64,000 nt of DNA, taken from contig CBDHFR010000004.1 in NCBI GenBank assembly GCA_965262665.1, forward strand, positions 2,356,001-2,420,000, in the 5' to 3' direction. Shown piece by piece: positions 9,866 to 19,383 of this stretch. Made by a program: the position numbers and the translations under genes. The DNA is from CBDBND01 sp965262665 (GTDB lineage: Bacteria; Pseudomonadota; Alphaproteobacteria; Rhodospirillales; Rhodospirillaceae). Below the pieces are notes generated by a model, which was given only the letters and a program-made list of their open reading frames with translations, did not search any database and was not told the DNA's origin. The number at the start of each line of letters is the position of its first letter. The stretch's first letter is position 1.

Positions 9866-10570
9866 CTAACGCTTTTTCATTTGGTCGGTCAGACGCAAAG
9901 TGGCACCACCGTGCTTACGTTCAAAATCCTCGAGCGCTTTAGCGCCACCCGCAGCAAAAGCAGCCACGGCTCTCAAAAGCGAGCGCAAAGCGCCCGGACT
10001 GGACGAGTCAAACAAGCAATAGGCACCGCCTGAGACTTTCGCTATGTGCTTGAATGCCGAGGCCGCAGGCTCTCCTCCGCCTTCATGAAACATAAATACG
10101 GGGACACCCCGGAGACCCAAGTGACCTGCCGCATCGGCGAGCAGATCGACGTTTTCCTCCATGGCATCCCCGATGAAGACCAACGCATTCACTTTTTTTG
10201 AGTCGGACTCGTTGAGTGCATGACGCAAGACCCGTTCGATTTGTGTTCGGCCGGCGAGAAACCCGACTTTGCTCATCAACCCCCCCAGTTCGGCCGCATC
10301 CTGCGTCCAAGCACTGGATCTGCATTCAGCAAGACCGCGGTAAAACACCAATTGAACGTCCAAACCTCCGAGAGCCGCTGCCTCGGAAAACATATCCGCT
10401 TGAATGCTCATGGCAACATCCCAGGTGGGACCCCGGCTCGCCGTTGCATCCATTGCAAAGATCAATCGGCCGGTCGATTGAGTCCCACGGACCGGCGTCT
10501 TCGCAGCTGTATCGAGAAAAGCCGCCACATCGCGGCTTACACTGCCCGGCGCAAGAGGTTTGTTTGCCAT
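9866..10570 (-). CDS. VWA domain protein
   Basis: 234 residues without a signal peptide. A single von Willebrand factor A-like fold is suggested by a MIDAS-type start (IFAMDATASRGPTW, matching D-x-T-x-S) and by GDAMEENVD near the middle, where a second metal-site residue is expected. The C-terminus is basic (LTDQMKKR). It lies immediately upstream of the J-domain gene, in tandem. Co-occurrence of VWA and J-domain proteins suggests a protein-assembly role, but this is inference and the substrate is unknown. Confidence 0.75.
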   Translation of the reverse strand: MANKPLAPGSVSRDVAAFLDTAAKTPVRGTQSTGRLIFAMDATASRGPTWDVAMSIQADMFSEAAALGGLDVQLVFYRGLAECRSSAWTQDAAELGGLMSKVGFLAGRTQIERVLRHALNESDSKKVNALVFIGDAMEENVDLLADAAGHLGLRGVPVFMFHEGGGEPAASAFKHIAKVSGGAYCLFDSSSPGALRSLLRAVAAFAAGGAKALEDFERKHGGATLRLTDQMKKR

Positions 10571-10719
10571 GGCTCATGTTAGCGCGTTGCAAGGCCAATG
10601 TGGACTTATCCGTTTCACATTATTCTTTGCCAGAAACGATCTAAGACAGCATGGTGAATGGCTGTCCACGAAAATGGGCACCACGAAAAGACGAGCGATG
10701 CTAAGCCGTATTTATCCTT

Positions 10720-11820
10720 ATGCATGATCAGGTCGACTGCGTCGTTATCGGCGCCGGTGTTGTCGGACTAGCCGTGGCCCGCGCGTTGGCGATGGCCGGC
10801 CGGGACGTCATCGTTGTCGAACGCCGAGACTCTATCGGAACTGAAACCAGTTCCCGTAACAGTGAAGTGATTCACGCGGGCATTTATTACCCTCAAGAGA
10901 GCCTGAAAGCGCGACTTTGCGGCCAAGGAAGGCCGCTCCTGTACGCATTTTGCGAAAGCCACGGCGTTACAGCGAAGAAAACGACCAAGCTTGTTTTTGC
11001 TTCCAACGACGATGAAGTTGAAAAACTGCGCCAATTGCAAATTCACGCCCAAGGTAATGACGTCCCTCTCAAGTGGTTGGACCGAGCACAAGCCCGCCAA
11101 CTCGAACCGCAGCTTGAGTGTGCGGCGGCGCTGCTGTCCCCGGACACGGGCATCGTCGACAGCCATGGACTTATGTTGGCGCTACAAGGCGACGCCGAAA
11201 GCCACGGCGCTGTCATCGCATTCAACAGTCCTGTCATCCAAGGAACGGTCAAGACGGGTGACGTCGCCCTTGAGGTGGGCGGCACCGAACCAATGTCGGT
11301 GTCCGCCTCTTTGGTCGTCAATTGTGCCGGTCTTGGCGCCCAGAGTGTCAGTTGCTCAATCGATGGACTCGACCCGACAACAGTCCCGCCCCTGCATTAC
11401 GCCAAAGGCAGCTATTTTTATCTGTCAGGTAAAGCGCCGTTTACTCGCCTGATCTATCCCCTGCCCGGAACAGCCAGTTTGGGTCTGCACTACACGTTGG
11501 ATCTGTCGGGCCAGGGCCGGTTCGGCCCGGATTTAGAATGGATCGATACTCTCTCCTATGACGTCGACCCCAACCGCGCCGCATCGTTCTATGAGGCGAT
11601 TCGTAAATATTGGCCAGCCCTGCCGGATGATTCCCTACGCCTGGGGTATGCGGGGATTCGCCCTAAAATCCAGGCTCAAGGAGAAACCGCCCACGATTTC
11701 GTCATTCAAACGCCCCGGGAAACTGGCGTCCCAGGCTATTGTGCCCTTTACGGCATCGAATCCCCCGGATTAACGTCTAGTCTGGCCATTGCAGATTACG
11801 TTGCGGAGAGAGTCCTTTGA
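10720..11820 (+). CDS. FAD-dependent oxidoreductase, L-2-hydroxyglutarate oxidase-like (DAO family)
   Basis: 366 residues with an N-terminal dinucleotide-binding fold (VIGAGVVGLAVARAL, acidic residue in VVERR). The SSRNSEVIHAGIYYP segment is typical of LhgO-type members of the DAO family. The C-terminus contains RLGYAGIRPKI and ends in an IESPGLTSSLAIA helix, as expected for the FAD-binding domain. LhgO oxidises L-2-hydroxyglutarate and passes electrons to the respiratory chain; the substrate here is inferred from similarity only. Its stop overlaps the TTG start of the next gene (TTGA), so the two are coupled. Confidence 0.85.
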   Translation: MHDQVDCVVIGAGVVGLAVARALAMAGRDVIVVERRDSIGTETSSRNSEVIHAGIYYPQESLKARLCGQGRPLLYAFCESHGVTAKKTTKLVFASNDDEVEKLRQLQIHAQGNDVPLKWLDRAQARQLEPQLECAAALLSPDTGIVDSHGLMLALQGDAESHGAVIAFNSPVIQGTVKTGDVALEVGGTEPMSVSASLVVNCAGLGAQSVSCSIDGLDPTTVPPLHYAKGSYFYLSGKAPFTRLIYPLPGTASLGLHYTLDLSGQGRFGPDLEWIDTLSYDVDPNRAASFYEAIRKYWPALPDDSLRLGYAGIRPKIQAQGETAHDFVIQTPRETGVPGYCALYGIESPGLTSSLAIADYVAERVL

Positions 11821-12896
11821 CCCGTTCTGACTTTTACTTTGTTGCACTTTGTCTGTGCGCCGGTCTGATGTCAGACCCTAAATCGGTTGCCGCGCAAGAA
11901 GAAGACGACCTCATCCTCTCTAATCCCATGACGGAGGGTATGACTCCCCTGGTGCTCGTGCCCAATTACCGGGACCGCATGAGGGAAACCATCGAAGAGC
12001 TATCGGTATACGCTCGCGGCCGCGATCCGTCATTTATATTGACCGCACGACCGGGATTCGAATTGCCGCGCTGGGATGTGCGGGAATTCATTCTCGCAGA
12101 GGCCAAACGTCCGGCCGGTGCGATGATTCCCGAGGACGCCATCATCGACATGGGCGAACCCATACGCACATTCATTCAAGCCATTGATGGTGTCGTCCTA
12201 AGCAATCAGTTTTGTGGCGAAGGATTACCCCTTCCCAATCTGCAACGGTTTCAAGCCATGGGCGTTGAAATGTTGTCCATTGAGCATTGCGGCACTGATG
12301 CAGCGGCCGTGCGAGCCTTTGAACAGTCTCGATCCGCATTGATGATCAGCCACGGGGACTCTGATCGCATGGACTCCTTTGAACGTATTCCGATGCGGCG
12401 CCCCATCGCGGAAAACCCAGACAATGTCGAAAACCTTGAGGACGCCAGAAACATGCTGGTGGCCACGGCAACCCGTCCCTACGGTTCACGTGGGGAATGG
12501 CTGTTGGCAGCCAGCGGCAACAACTACGACGTCGTTGTTGTTGTCGATGCCTTTTTCAATGGCGCGGAACCGCTATCAAAAGAAGAAGTGCACAGTCTCA
12601 AGTTTAAGGAACTTGGCGCCCGCCGATTGGTGTTAGCCTGGTTGGATATCACCTATGCGTCAGATGACCGATTCTATTGGGAACGCACTTGGGGCGCAGG
12701 CAATCCAAGTTGGATTGTCGGCCGTCATCCCGACCGGCCTGGCGCCTTCGCGGTGGAATACTGGCATCCCAGGTGGCGGTCCATTATTGGACTTTATTTT
12801 GCCGGGCTTATGGATTTGGGATTTGACGGCGTCTTGTTGAATGGGTCCGACGCTTATTTGAGGTTCGAAGCGATGACGCCGTTGGAGCCTCTTTGA
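11817..12896 (+). CDS. Secreted protein resembling endo-alpha-1,4-polygalactosaminidase (GH114-like)
   Basis: 359 residues. Translation from TTG at 11817 gives a plausible signal peptide (hydrophobic VALCLCAGL, cleavage near VAAQ). Features supporting a TM1410/GH114-type barrel are the repeated hydrophobic strands and the late motif GLYFAGLMDLGFDGVLLN, which resembles the catalytic region of that family. Two tryptophans in PSWIVGRH and YWHPRW could contact sugar. It overlaps the upstream oxidoreductase by four bases. The assignment to carbohydrate cleavage is tentative, because many members of this superfamily are uncharacterised. Confidence 0.6.
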   Translation: MTRSDFYFVALCLCAGLMSDPKSVAAQEEDDLILSNPMTEGMTPLVLVPNYRDRMRETIEELSVYARGRDPSFILTARPGFELPRWDVREFILAEAKRPAGAMIPEDAIIDMGEPIRTFIQAIDGVVLSNQFCGEGLPLPNLQRFQAMGVEMLSIEHCGTDAAAVRAFEQSRSALMISHGDSDRMDSFERIPMRRPIAENPDNVENLEDARNMLVATATRPYGSRGEWLLAASGNNYDVVVVVDAFFNGAEPLSKEEVHSLKFKELGARRLVLAWLDITYASDDRFYWERTWGAGNPSWIVGRHPDRPGAFAVEYWHPRWRSIIGLYFAGLMDLGFDGVLLNGSDAYLRFEAMTPLEPL

Positions 12897-12916
12897 GAGA
12901 GTCCGCCCTTTGATTG

Positions 12917-13402
12917 TTATTCGCCGGACATTTTGGTGATCACGGCAACAAGACCCTTTAGCAATCGGTCTCCGGCTTTGCCACCATCCCCTTCCATTTT
13001 TTCCATGATGATCAGCCGCATGGTGTCAATGTGAACCTTTACGACATCGAGTTGAGAGTCATTGAGGGTTCCATCGACCCCTTCGATGAATTTACAGAGA
13101 TGATTGCCAACAGCGGTCATTAATGGATAGTTGAAACTGCCACCCTGCCCTTTGATATCATGCGTGAAGGCGTGAATATCTTCTTGGGCTGCAGCGCGAT
13201 TGGCAGCATCGCTGACCGCTTTGTCATAAGCACCTTGAAGCTTGTCTATGTCTTCTTTGACCCAGACCAGATAATCATCCTTCATGTCGGCGATGGCCGC
13301 TTCCGCCTGTTCAATGGCCACCAGATCGACGCTGCCCGCGTCTACTGTAACTTTATTTTTCAAAGGTGTTAGGCGGATAAATGTATTCGGTTCTTGGGCC
13401 AT
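12917..13402 (-). CDS. HPt-domain protein
   Basis: 161 residues from the ATG at 13402, which follows a GAGGG site. An upstream extension to 13474 is not family-like. A helical bundle around HAFTHDIKGQGGSFNYP carries the H-x-x-K-G pattern of histidine phosphotransfer domains, in which the His accepts a phosphoryl group from a hybrid kinase or response regulator. The N-terminal ~50 residues have no recognisable motif. No kinase or regulator gene is adjacent, so its partners are not visible in this window. Confidence 0.75.
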   Translation of the reverse strand: MAQEPNTFIRLTPLKNKVTVDAGSVDLVAIEQAEAAIADMKDDYLVWVKEDIDKLQGAYDKAVSDAANRAAAQEDIHAFTHDIKGQGGSFNYPLMTAVGNHLCKFIEGVDGTLNDSQLDVVKVHIDTMRLIIMEKMEGDGGKAGDRLLKGLVAVITKMSGE

Positions 13403-13496
13403 TAATGAGCCCTCTAAAGGGCGGCTAAGGCATGGAATCGGGCAGCAGTCTAATCCGTTCGGGACAAATACCAAAGCATACCGGTTAAAAAGACGT

Positions 13497-14893
13497 TTAG
13501 AGTAAAAATGCCGCGCCTAAGGCCAGGAATACAAAGAAACCAACAACATCGGTCACCGTTGTGAGGAACACGGCGGACGATGTGGCAGGGTCGATTTTCA
13601 GCCGGTCTAAGGCGATCGGGATGGTGATTCCAGCCAATCCAGCAACAGCAGGTTGATGATCATTGCCGCGGCGATGACCAGACCCAACCCTGCGTCGTTA
13701 AACCAAAGGTAGACAACAGCCGCCGCCAAGAATGCAAAAAGCAAACCGTTTATCAACCCTGCGAGAATCTCTTTGCCGACAATGCGTAGGGCGTTGCTGG
13801 CGTCGAGATCCTTGGTGGCCAATCCGCGAACTGCAACCGTCAGAGTCTGAGTGCCGGCATTGCCGCCCATGGACGCGACGATGGGCATAAGGACGGCGAG
13901 AGCCACCAGTTTCTCGATGGTCGGTTGAAACCAGCCAATGACGATAGATGCCAAAATAGCCGTAACGAGATTCAATGCCAGCCAGGAAAAGCGGCCGCGT
14001 ACGGTTTCCAATACGGCACTGTACAAATCCGTATCGCTCACACCCGTAAGCTTGAAGATGTCTTCTTCAACCTCGTCTTCGATCACGTCGACAATGTCAT
14101 CGATGGTGATTTGCCCGATGAGTCGGCCCGATTTTTCAACCACCGGCGCCGTGACCAAGTCACGTTGACTGAACAGATAGGCGGCGTCTTCCCTGTCCAT
14201 ATCTGGTGCAATGATTTCCATATCGGGATCGACGATGTCGCGCATGCGCACAGGGCGGCGGGACTGAACCAATCGGCTGAGTTCCACAAGCCCGACCGGA
14301 CGGTGCCGTGGGTCAACAACGAAAACGACATAAAAATCGTCGGGCAATTTGCGCGCAGCACGCAGGTAGTCGATGGTTTCCCCCACCGTCCAATAGTCCG
14401 GGACAGCCACCAGTTCGCGTTGGCTTAACCGGCCGGCTGTGTCTTCGCCGTATTCGAGGTTTTGTTCGATCTGCATGCGGTCGGCTTGAGGCAACCGCTC
14501 AAACACAGCTTCCCGCTCATCCGTCTCCAACAGGCCAGCGATGTAAACCGCTTCGTCTGACTCCAATTGAGTTAAGGCCGCAGCGAAATCCTCAAACCCC
14601 ATAGCGTGCATGACGGTGTCACGCACCGCTTCGTCCAGCTCAGGCAATACGTCGGGATTAAATTGATCTTTGAGAACTTCGACCAAACGCCGGCATTGTT
14701 TTGATTCCAAGTGCTCCAGCAGATCAGCCAGGTCTGCAGGATGCAAGTCGGATACTAGGTTGCGTACCCGTTTGTTCTTTTTGTTGATCAGGGCGTCATC
14801 AACTTCATCGACGAATTCCGGATGAAGGCCAAAAGTCTCATCCAGGGAATCCGGATCACGGGTGACGTTGGTGTGAAAAACGATTTGGGACAT
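13497..14893 (-). pseudogene. mgtE: Magnesium transporter MgtE, frameshifted near the 3' end
   Basis: Inner-membrane Mg2+ channel. The first 410 or so residues are intact: the superhelical N domain, two CBS domains (around RMRDIVDPDMEIIAPD and APVVEKSGRLIGQITIDDI), then the membrane domain starting at GRFSWLALNLVTA. After MIINLLL the frame breaks. One base is missing near 13645, between CTGCTG and TTGCTGG on the coding strand. Restoring a G gives AGLAGITIPIALDRL and a normal last helix ending at 13497. As written, the product loses the final transmembrane helix and should not work, unless this is a sequencing error. Confidence 0.9.
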
Positions 14894-14979
14894 GAGCCAC
14901 CTCCTTGCCCTCTAGCGGCAAGTCAATGTGGGAAATGGATACCTCGCTCTTTTAGAACAGACCGAGGCTTCGGAGCCTT

Positions 14980-15429
14980 TTATTGGTCGTTTAAGACATA
15001 AATAACGATCAGATGGCCGTCAGGATCGACAAACGCCCCTTCCCGGCCTTTCGGATTTCCATCCAAGTCCGGCAAAACTTGTGGCGTAACGATTTCCAAG
15101 CCAGCTGCTTCGGCCTTTTCCATCACTTCATCGAAAGCTGGACAGTTGATGACCGTAGCGGCCATGTGAGGCGTAGGCATGGGCGGGGGGAGGTCGATGC
15201 CCTTGACTTCGGTCAATGCCAGCGTTCTTTCCTGAGTTGCGGAATTCAAAGTGGCGAACCGCATCTTGGCTTCTTTCGGAAACTTAAAGACTGGGTAGGA
15301 GTAAGAGTCTTCTTTGGAGTCTTTTTGATAATCGACGGTAAATCCCAGAACATCGCGGTAGATGGCCAAAGACCGGTCCAGATCCGCCACACAGAGGTTG
15401 GTCCTTTTAAATGTCGGTGAATTGGCCAT
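14980..15429 (-). CDS. VOC (glyoxalase/bleomycin-resistance fold) protein
   Basis: 149 residues from the ATG at 15429, preceded by AGGGAGG. Two beta-alpha-beta-beta-beta repeats are recognisable: RTNLCVADLDRSLAIYRDVLGF at the N-terminus and EGAFVDPDGHLIVIYVL at the C-terminus. Metal-ligand candidates are His in PTPHMAATV and Glu in the terminal half. VOC proteins include lyases, dioxygenases and resistance proteins, and neither the motif set nor the neighbours decide the substrate. It is the last clear backbone gene before the integrase island. Confidence 0.75.
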   Translation of the reverse strand: MANSPTFKRTNLCVADLDRSLAIYRDVLGFTVDYQKDSKEDSYSYPVFKFPKEAKMRFATLNSATQERTLALTEVKGIDLPPPMPTPHMAATVINCPAFDEVMEKAEAAGLEIVTPQVLPDLDGNPKGREGAFVDPDGHLIVIYVLNDQ

Positions 15430-15579
15430 GGCGCCCTCCCTCATATTTCACAGACCCGCAGTGGTCGCAGAGTTGGTTTTCTTGTTCCCCAGGGCGGTTG
15501 GCGGCGCAAGGGAAACCCCCTCTAAGATTTCCCGATTGAAACATTTCCTTAGGGCAAGAGACACAAACAGGAATTGAGC

Positions 15580-15702
15580 ATGTCTGATGGTGTGATTAAG
15601 CGGACGATTTTCGGATTGAGTATACTCCTGTGGTCACCGTATTGGCTCACAGATACCAGGGCACAGGACCAGCAGTGGCGGAGGATGATCCGCCGATATT
15701 GA
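15580..15702 (+). pseudogene. Possible 5' stump of an exported protein at the island edge
   Basis: A 40-codon frame from ATG at 15580 encodes a basic start, a hydrophobic run (FGLSILLWSPYWL) and a TRAQ cleavage-like end, then stops. This looks like a signal peptide cut off from its gene. It sits 160 bases before the integrase, where an integration junction would be expected. No ribosome site is convincing, so this is tentative. The rest of 15,703-15,859 is AT-rich and probably holds the integrase promoter. Confidence 0.3.
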
Positions 15703-15859
15703 CAACCGCCAAGGGTCGAAGAAACCTATTATCACCTTTTATGGTTTGTTATCAATAGTTTATCATCATATTCGGTCCTCTCCGGCTCTCCCCGGTCTTC
15801 CCAAACTTTGACTATTACCGTATATATGACCGTAAATAAAAAACGGAGGGTTGAGAGAT

Positions 15860-17014
15860 ATGGGAAAGAAACTGACTGAATCTTTTATTCGGAAGGCGGA
15901 ATCGGGGTTTTATTCGGATGGCGGTTGCCCGACGCTTAACTTGCGCGTTATGCCGAGCGGTTCGCGTCAATGGGTCCAGCGAATAAACATCCATGGCCGG
16001 GAGCGTGCTTTAGGTCTCGGTGGGTGGCCGGTTGTGACCTTAACGGAAGCCCGCGACTTAGCGTTAGATAACCGGCGAAGGGTCCGGCGCGGCGAAGAAC
16101 CTACAGGCGGCAGACGTAAATCATCTAACCCTACCCTAAAAGAGATTGCGAAAGAGGTCATTCAATTCCGGTCTGAGGGGTGGACTGATGGAGGGAAATC
16201 TGCAAAGCAATGGCGTGCTTCACTTGAACAATATGTTTTCCCTGTGCTCGGCTCCCGTCCAGTCTCCGATATTACAACGCCGGATATCTTAAAAGTCTTA
16301 AGGCCGATCTGGGCAACAAAGAATGTAACCGCACGCCGCATTCAAAACCGTATATCAACCATTATGAAATGGTCAATCGCGCAAGGCCACCGAACAGACG
16401 ATCCGGCAGGCGTTACCCTATCCGCTACGCTCCCGAAAATAGCAAACCGAATAAATCACCTTACCGCGCTTCCTTACTCGAAAGTCGAAGGGGCGCTAAC
16501 TAAGGTTCGGTTATCAAAAGACGGGCCAGCAACAATCCTCGCCCTAGAGTTTCTAGTCTTAACCGCTGCACGCTCAGGAGAGATTAGAGGGGCACATTGG
16601 AGTGAGATCGACTTAAAGGGGAAGGTTTGGACAATACCAGCTAAACGAATGAAGATGAAAAGGGCGCATCGTGCGCCGCTCTCAGACAAAGCGATAAAGG
16701 TCTTAAAGTCCACCGCCTCATTTAAGAACAAGAAAGGTCTAATTTTCCCGACGACGCAGGGAAAGCCAATGACCGATGATAAATTGTCTAGGGTGTTACG
16801 CGGTTTAAAAATTAAGTGCGTGCCGCATGGCTTCCGTTCGAGCTTCCGCGATTGGGCGGCGGAAAAAACGGGCGTGCCGCGCGAAATCGTAGAACTTGCC
16901 CTAGCACACGATAACTCGAACAAAGTTGAAGCGGCTTACCGGCGAACGGATTATTTCGAACGGCGGCGGGAGCTGATGCAACGGTGGGCAGACTTCATCA
17001 ATACGAAGAGATAA
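15860..17014 (+). CDS. Tyrosine-type site-specific integrase (P4/DUF4102 type)
   Basis: About 384 residues from the ATG at 15860, nine bases behind an ACGGAGGG site. Domain order is an N-terminal DUF4102-type arm-binding region (LTESFIRKAESGFYSDGGCPTLNLRV), a core-binding SAM-like domain, then the catalytic domain. Visible catalytic residues are Arg in TAARSGEIRGAHW, HGFR (His-x-x-Arg), His in LALAHD and the nucleophile Tyr, probably in YRRTDYF. Enzymes of this class integrate islands, often into tRNA genes. No tRNA is seen next to it; the nearest are tRNA-Asn and tRNA-Cys about 8 kb downstream. The gene appears intact. Confidence 0.92.
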   Translation: MGKKLTESFIRKAESGFYSDGGCPTLNLRVMPSGSRQWVQRINIHGRERALGLGGWPVVTLTEARDLALDNRRRVRRGEEPTGGRRKSSNPTLKEIAKEVIQFRSEGWTDGGKSAKQWRASLEQYVFPVLGSRPVSDITTPDILKVLRPIWATKNVTARRIQNRISTIMKWSIAQGHRTDDPAGVTLSATLPKIANRINHLTALPYSKVEGALTKVRLSKDGPATILALEFLVLTAARSGEIRGAHWSEIDLKGKVWTIPAKRMKMKRAHRAPLSDKAIKVLKSTASFKNKKGLIFPTTQGKPMTDDKLSRVLRGLKIKCVPHGFRSSFRDWAAEKTGVPREIVELALAHDNSNKVEAAYRRTDYFERRRELMQRWADFINTKR

Positions 17015-17181
17015 TATAAACCACGTTTACTAGACCTTAGTTTTCCTATATAGGACTTAAAAGTAACGTGAGAATCTCTGCCTAGCGCAAACCGGCGGGC
17101 CAAAGTTAAGGCCAGGGGAATAGAGAGTCGGGTCCTCCCACGTTTTCATAAAAATTTGAAAAACTAACGCGGGAGGATTCC

Positions 17182-17385
17182 ATGTAGAAATCCGTACAAC
17201 ACCAAACACTCTTACGCCGGGACGACGTTCTGGCGCGTCTAGTACTCAGCAAAACTTGGCTCCAAGAAAAAGTCGGCAAGGGCCAATTCCCTGCGCCTAT
17301 GAAGTTGCCTGGGCGAGCAGTCCGTTGGCGCCTGTGCGACGTCGAGGATTGGGAAAAGAAACTCAAACCAACTAAAGCGGCTTAA
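17182..17385 (+). pseudogene. AlpA-family excisionase/regulator with a stop at codon 2
   Basis: Behind a GGGAGG site an ATG at 17182 is followed directly by TAG. After that the frame is open for 65 codons and gives a classic AlpA-type helix-turn-helix: LLRRDDVLARLVLSKTWL, then FPAPMKLPGRAVRW, then DVEDWEKKL. AlpA proteins regulate integrase genes and act as excisionases. Its place 167 bases after the integrase is the normal P4-like arrangement. No in-frame ATG, GTG or TTG lies between the stop and the helix-turn-helix, so the gene is probably dead unless the TAG is suppressed or is an error. Confidence 0.7.
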
Positions 17386-17439
17386 GGGAGGGCTTTAGGA
17401 TGGGGGCAGTTAAAAGAATGTTAGAGGGTGGCTCTGATT

Positions 17440-18649
17440 TATACTCCTGCTACCCGATTACTCGGTACTGATCGTGTGTGATGACACGAAAGTTGTCGGT
17501 AACGGTGTCTCGGATTGTTTCCCATTCCCGGGGCAGGGTTTGGTTGAAGAACCCGAAGATGGCCTCGGTGAACTGTCGGAAATCGGGATAAAACCGGTTG
17601 TGCGTCACATGCCGGTGCATGACGCCCCATAACCGCTCGATGGGATTGAGGTGTGGCGCATACGGCGGCAGGAAATGCAGCCGGATGCGGCACTCCGGCC
17701 GCTCCAGGAACGGCCGCAACAGCCTGGCATGGTGATAGCGCGCATTGTCGAGACAGACATGGATCACCCGGGATCACCCGGGATCACCCGGGTGTCCGGA
17801 TAGGCCCGTTCCAGCTTCTCGAACAACCGCAGAGAGGTTTCGGCATTGATCTTCTCGCCCTCGACCAGGGTGAGCTTCATCGTTTCAAGGTCCAGTGCGC
17901 CGTGCAGGTTCAGCCGCTGGCGCCCTGTCGTGGCCTTGATCGCCGGCTTGTCGGAACGGATGAACCAGCCATGCGCCGGCCGGCTCTGATACTCGGGATG
18001 GACCGCAGCGGCGAAGACAACCGTCGCGTCCGGAAACATCCCGCGCGTCAGCTGTTCATAATCCCTGATGAAGGCTTCCTGCGCCTGCTTGTCGGCCTGC
18101 TTCGGCAGCGTCTTCGGCTTCACGTATGCGAACCCCAGGCGGTGCATCAGCTTGATGGCGCCCGGACGTGAATATCTCACAGCAAACTTTCGGAAGATGG
18201 CATCCCGCACCGCGTTGGTGTCGCGCGGCGGATTGTCCCGGAACTGCGCCTTGAGAGCGGCTTCCTGGTCCGCCGTCAGGCGGCCCGCGCGCGGTCCGGG
18301 TAATCCGCAAGCTCCACAGAGGCGAGACCCTTCTCGCGGAAGTCCCGTAGCCAGCCGCGAACCGTGTCGGGATCGAGATAGAATATCCTGGAGACCATCT
18401 GCACGCTGTGGCCATCATCAAGGGCAACCAGCGCATTCGCGCGCCGTACCTGCAGCGCTTCGACCTTCCGCTTGCGCATGACATTCAGGAGTGCCTTGGG
18501 TTCGTCAGCGGTCAGAAAGGAGGCCCTTTTGCGCATCTTCGCCGTGAAGTCGTTCGCTGCTCGTGTCGTTGGAGAGGTGCATGAATCGGCAGCCGAATCA
18601 GGTCAATGCAAAATACTAAATTCAGGCCGAATCAATGATTCCAGGTATA
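17440..18649 (-). mobile_element. IS630-family element, copy 1 (transposase broken in several places)
   Basis: About 1.2 kb bounded by imperfect inverted ends starting TATAC and flanked by TA, the target used by IS630/Tc1 elements. The transposase is read in pieces on the minus strand. A winged-helix N-terminal part (from 18536) ends early because of an 11-base insertion also seen in copy 2. A middle part (18210-17764) stops inside a 10-bp repeat, and a C-terminal part (17767-17450) begins VIHVCLDNARYH and contains PYAPHLNPIERLW. Two more copies lie at 52,068 and 61,428. One end lies directly against motA, which has lost its 3' part. Confidence 0.9.
17762..17791. repeat. 10-bp tandem repeat inside IS630 copy 1 (3 units)
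   Basis: Three head-to-tail units of GATCACCCGG, which read as CCGGGTGATC in the transposase direction. An uninterrupted transposase frame needs one unit, so two extra units (20 bases) shift the frame just before the second catalytic Asp. Confidence 0.9.
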
Positions 18650-19252
18650 GTCAAAACTTCCGGCGGCTCAGTCACCGACGCCATGGTTTTAATGACGCCG
18701 AGAACCGCCGCGACAATGCCGATCGCCGGCAATCCGTCTGCCATAGTTTGCAATGCTTCCTGCGGCTTCAACGCTTCATGGTGATGTTTGTCCAATTGCG
18801 ATTCCATGGCATCGAAAACCTGATGGGGATCATCCAAGTTCATGGACAACATGCGCAATGTGTCGCAGATGAAATCAACAGCAAAATGATCGGCTATAAT
18901 TTTTGGATACTTTTGGAAGAGATCACTTTCCTGCGGAGTTTCGATATGGCTTTCAATGACCAAGATCCCTTTGGATTTGATCATTTTTGTGATGGTGAAC
19001 AGCAAGCACAGAAGATCGCTAAAATCTTCGTCTTTCCATTTTGGACCGCCAAAGGTCTTTTTTTATGCCGCCTAGTGTCCCTTTGATCACATACCCCGGG
19101 TTACCGATGATGAGCGCACCAATGGCTCCGTCGAATATGATCGTCAACTCATAGGGTAGGGCTTTGAATATGACGTCGAATTTGCCTCCGGAGGCAACGT
19201 AACCACCGAACACACACACCATCACAAAGACGATTCCGATTATTCCGCGCAT
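18650..19252 (-). pseudogene. motA: Flagellar motor stator MotA, frameshifted and cut by IS630
   Basis: Proton-channel stator subunit of the flagellar motor. The N-terminal part (MRGIIGIVFVMVCVFGGYVASGGKF, then ALPYELTIIF) ends early in GIKKDLWRS. Removing one A from the seven-A run at 19,058-19,064 restores GIKKTFGGPKWKDEDF and joins the downstream frame LLCLLFTITKMIKSKG. The conserved EALQTMADGLPAIGIVAAVLGVIKTM segment follows. The gene then runs into IS630 copy 1, and the final transmembrane part is absent from the other side of the IS. motB is not present. This allele is non-functional. Confidence 0.9.
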
Positions 19253-19383
19253 CGTCCCCGCACTTCCCCTCGTGGTCTTGTCAAAACTCACTATTGCCAG
19301 ACAGGTCTAGTCAGCCCCATTTACCTACACAAACTCAATGGCTTATCAAAGAGTGAATCAGCGGTAGTAACGGGGATAGATGA

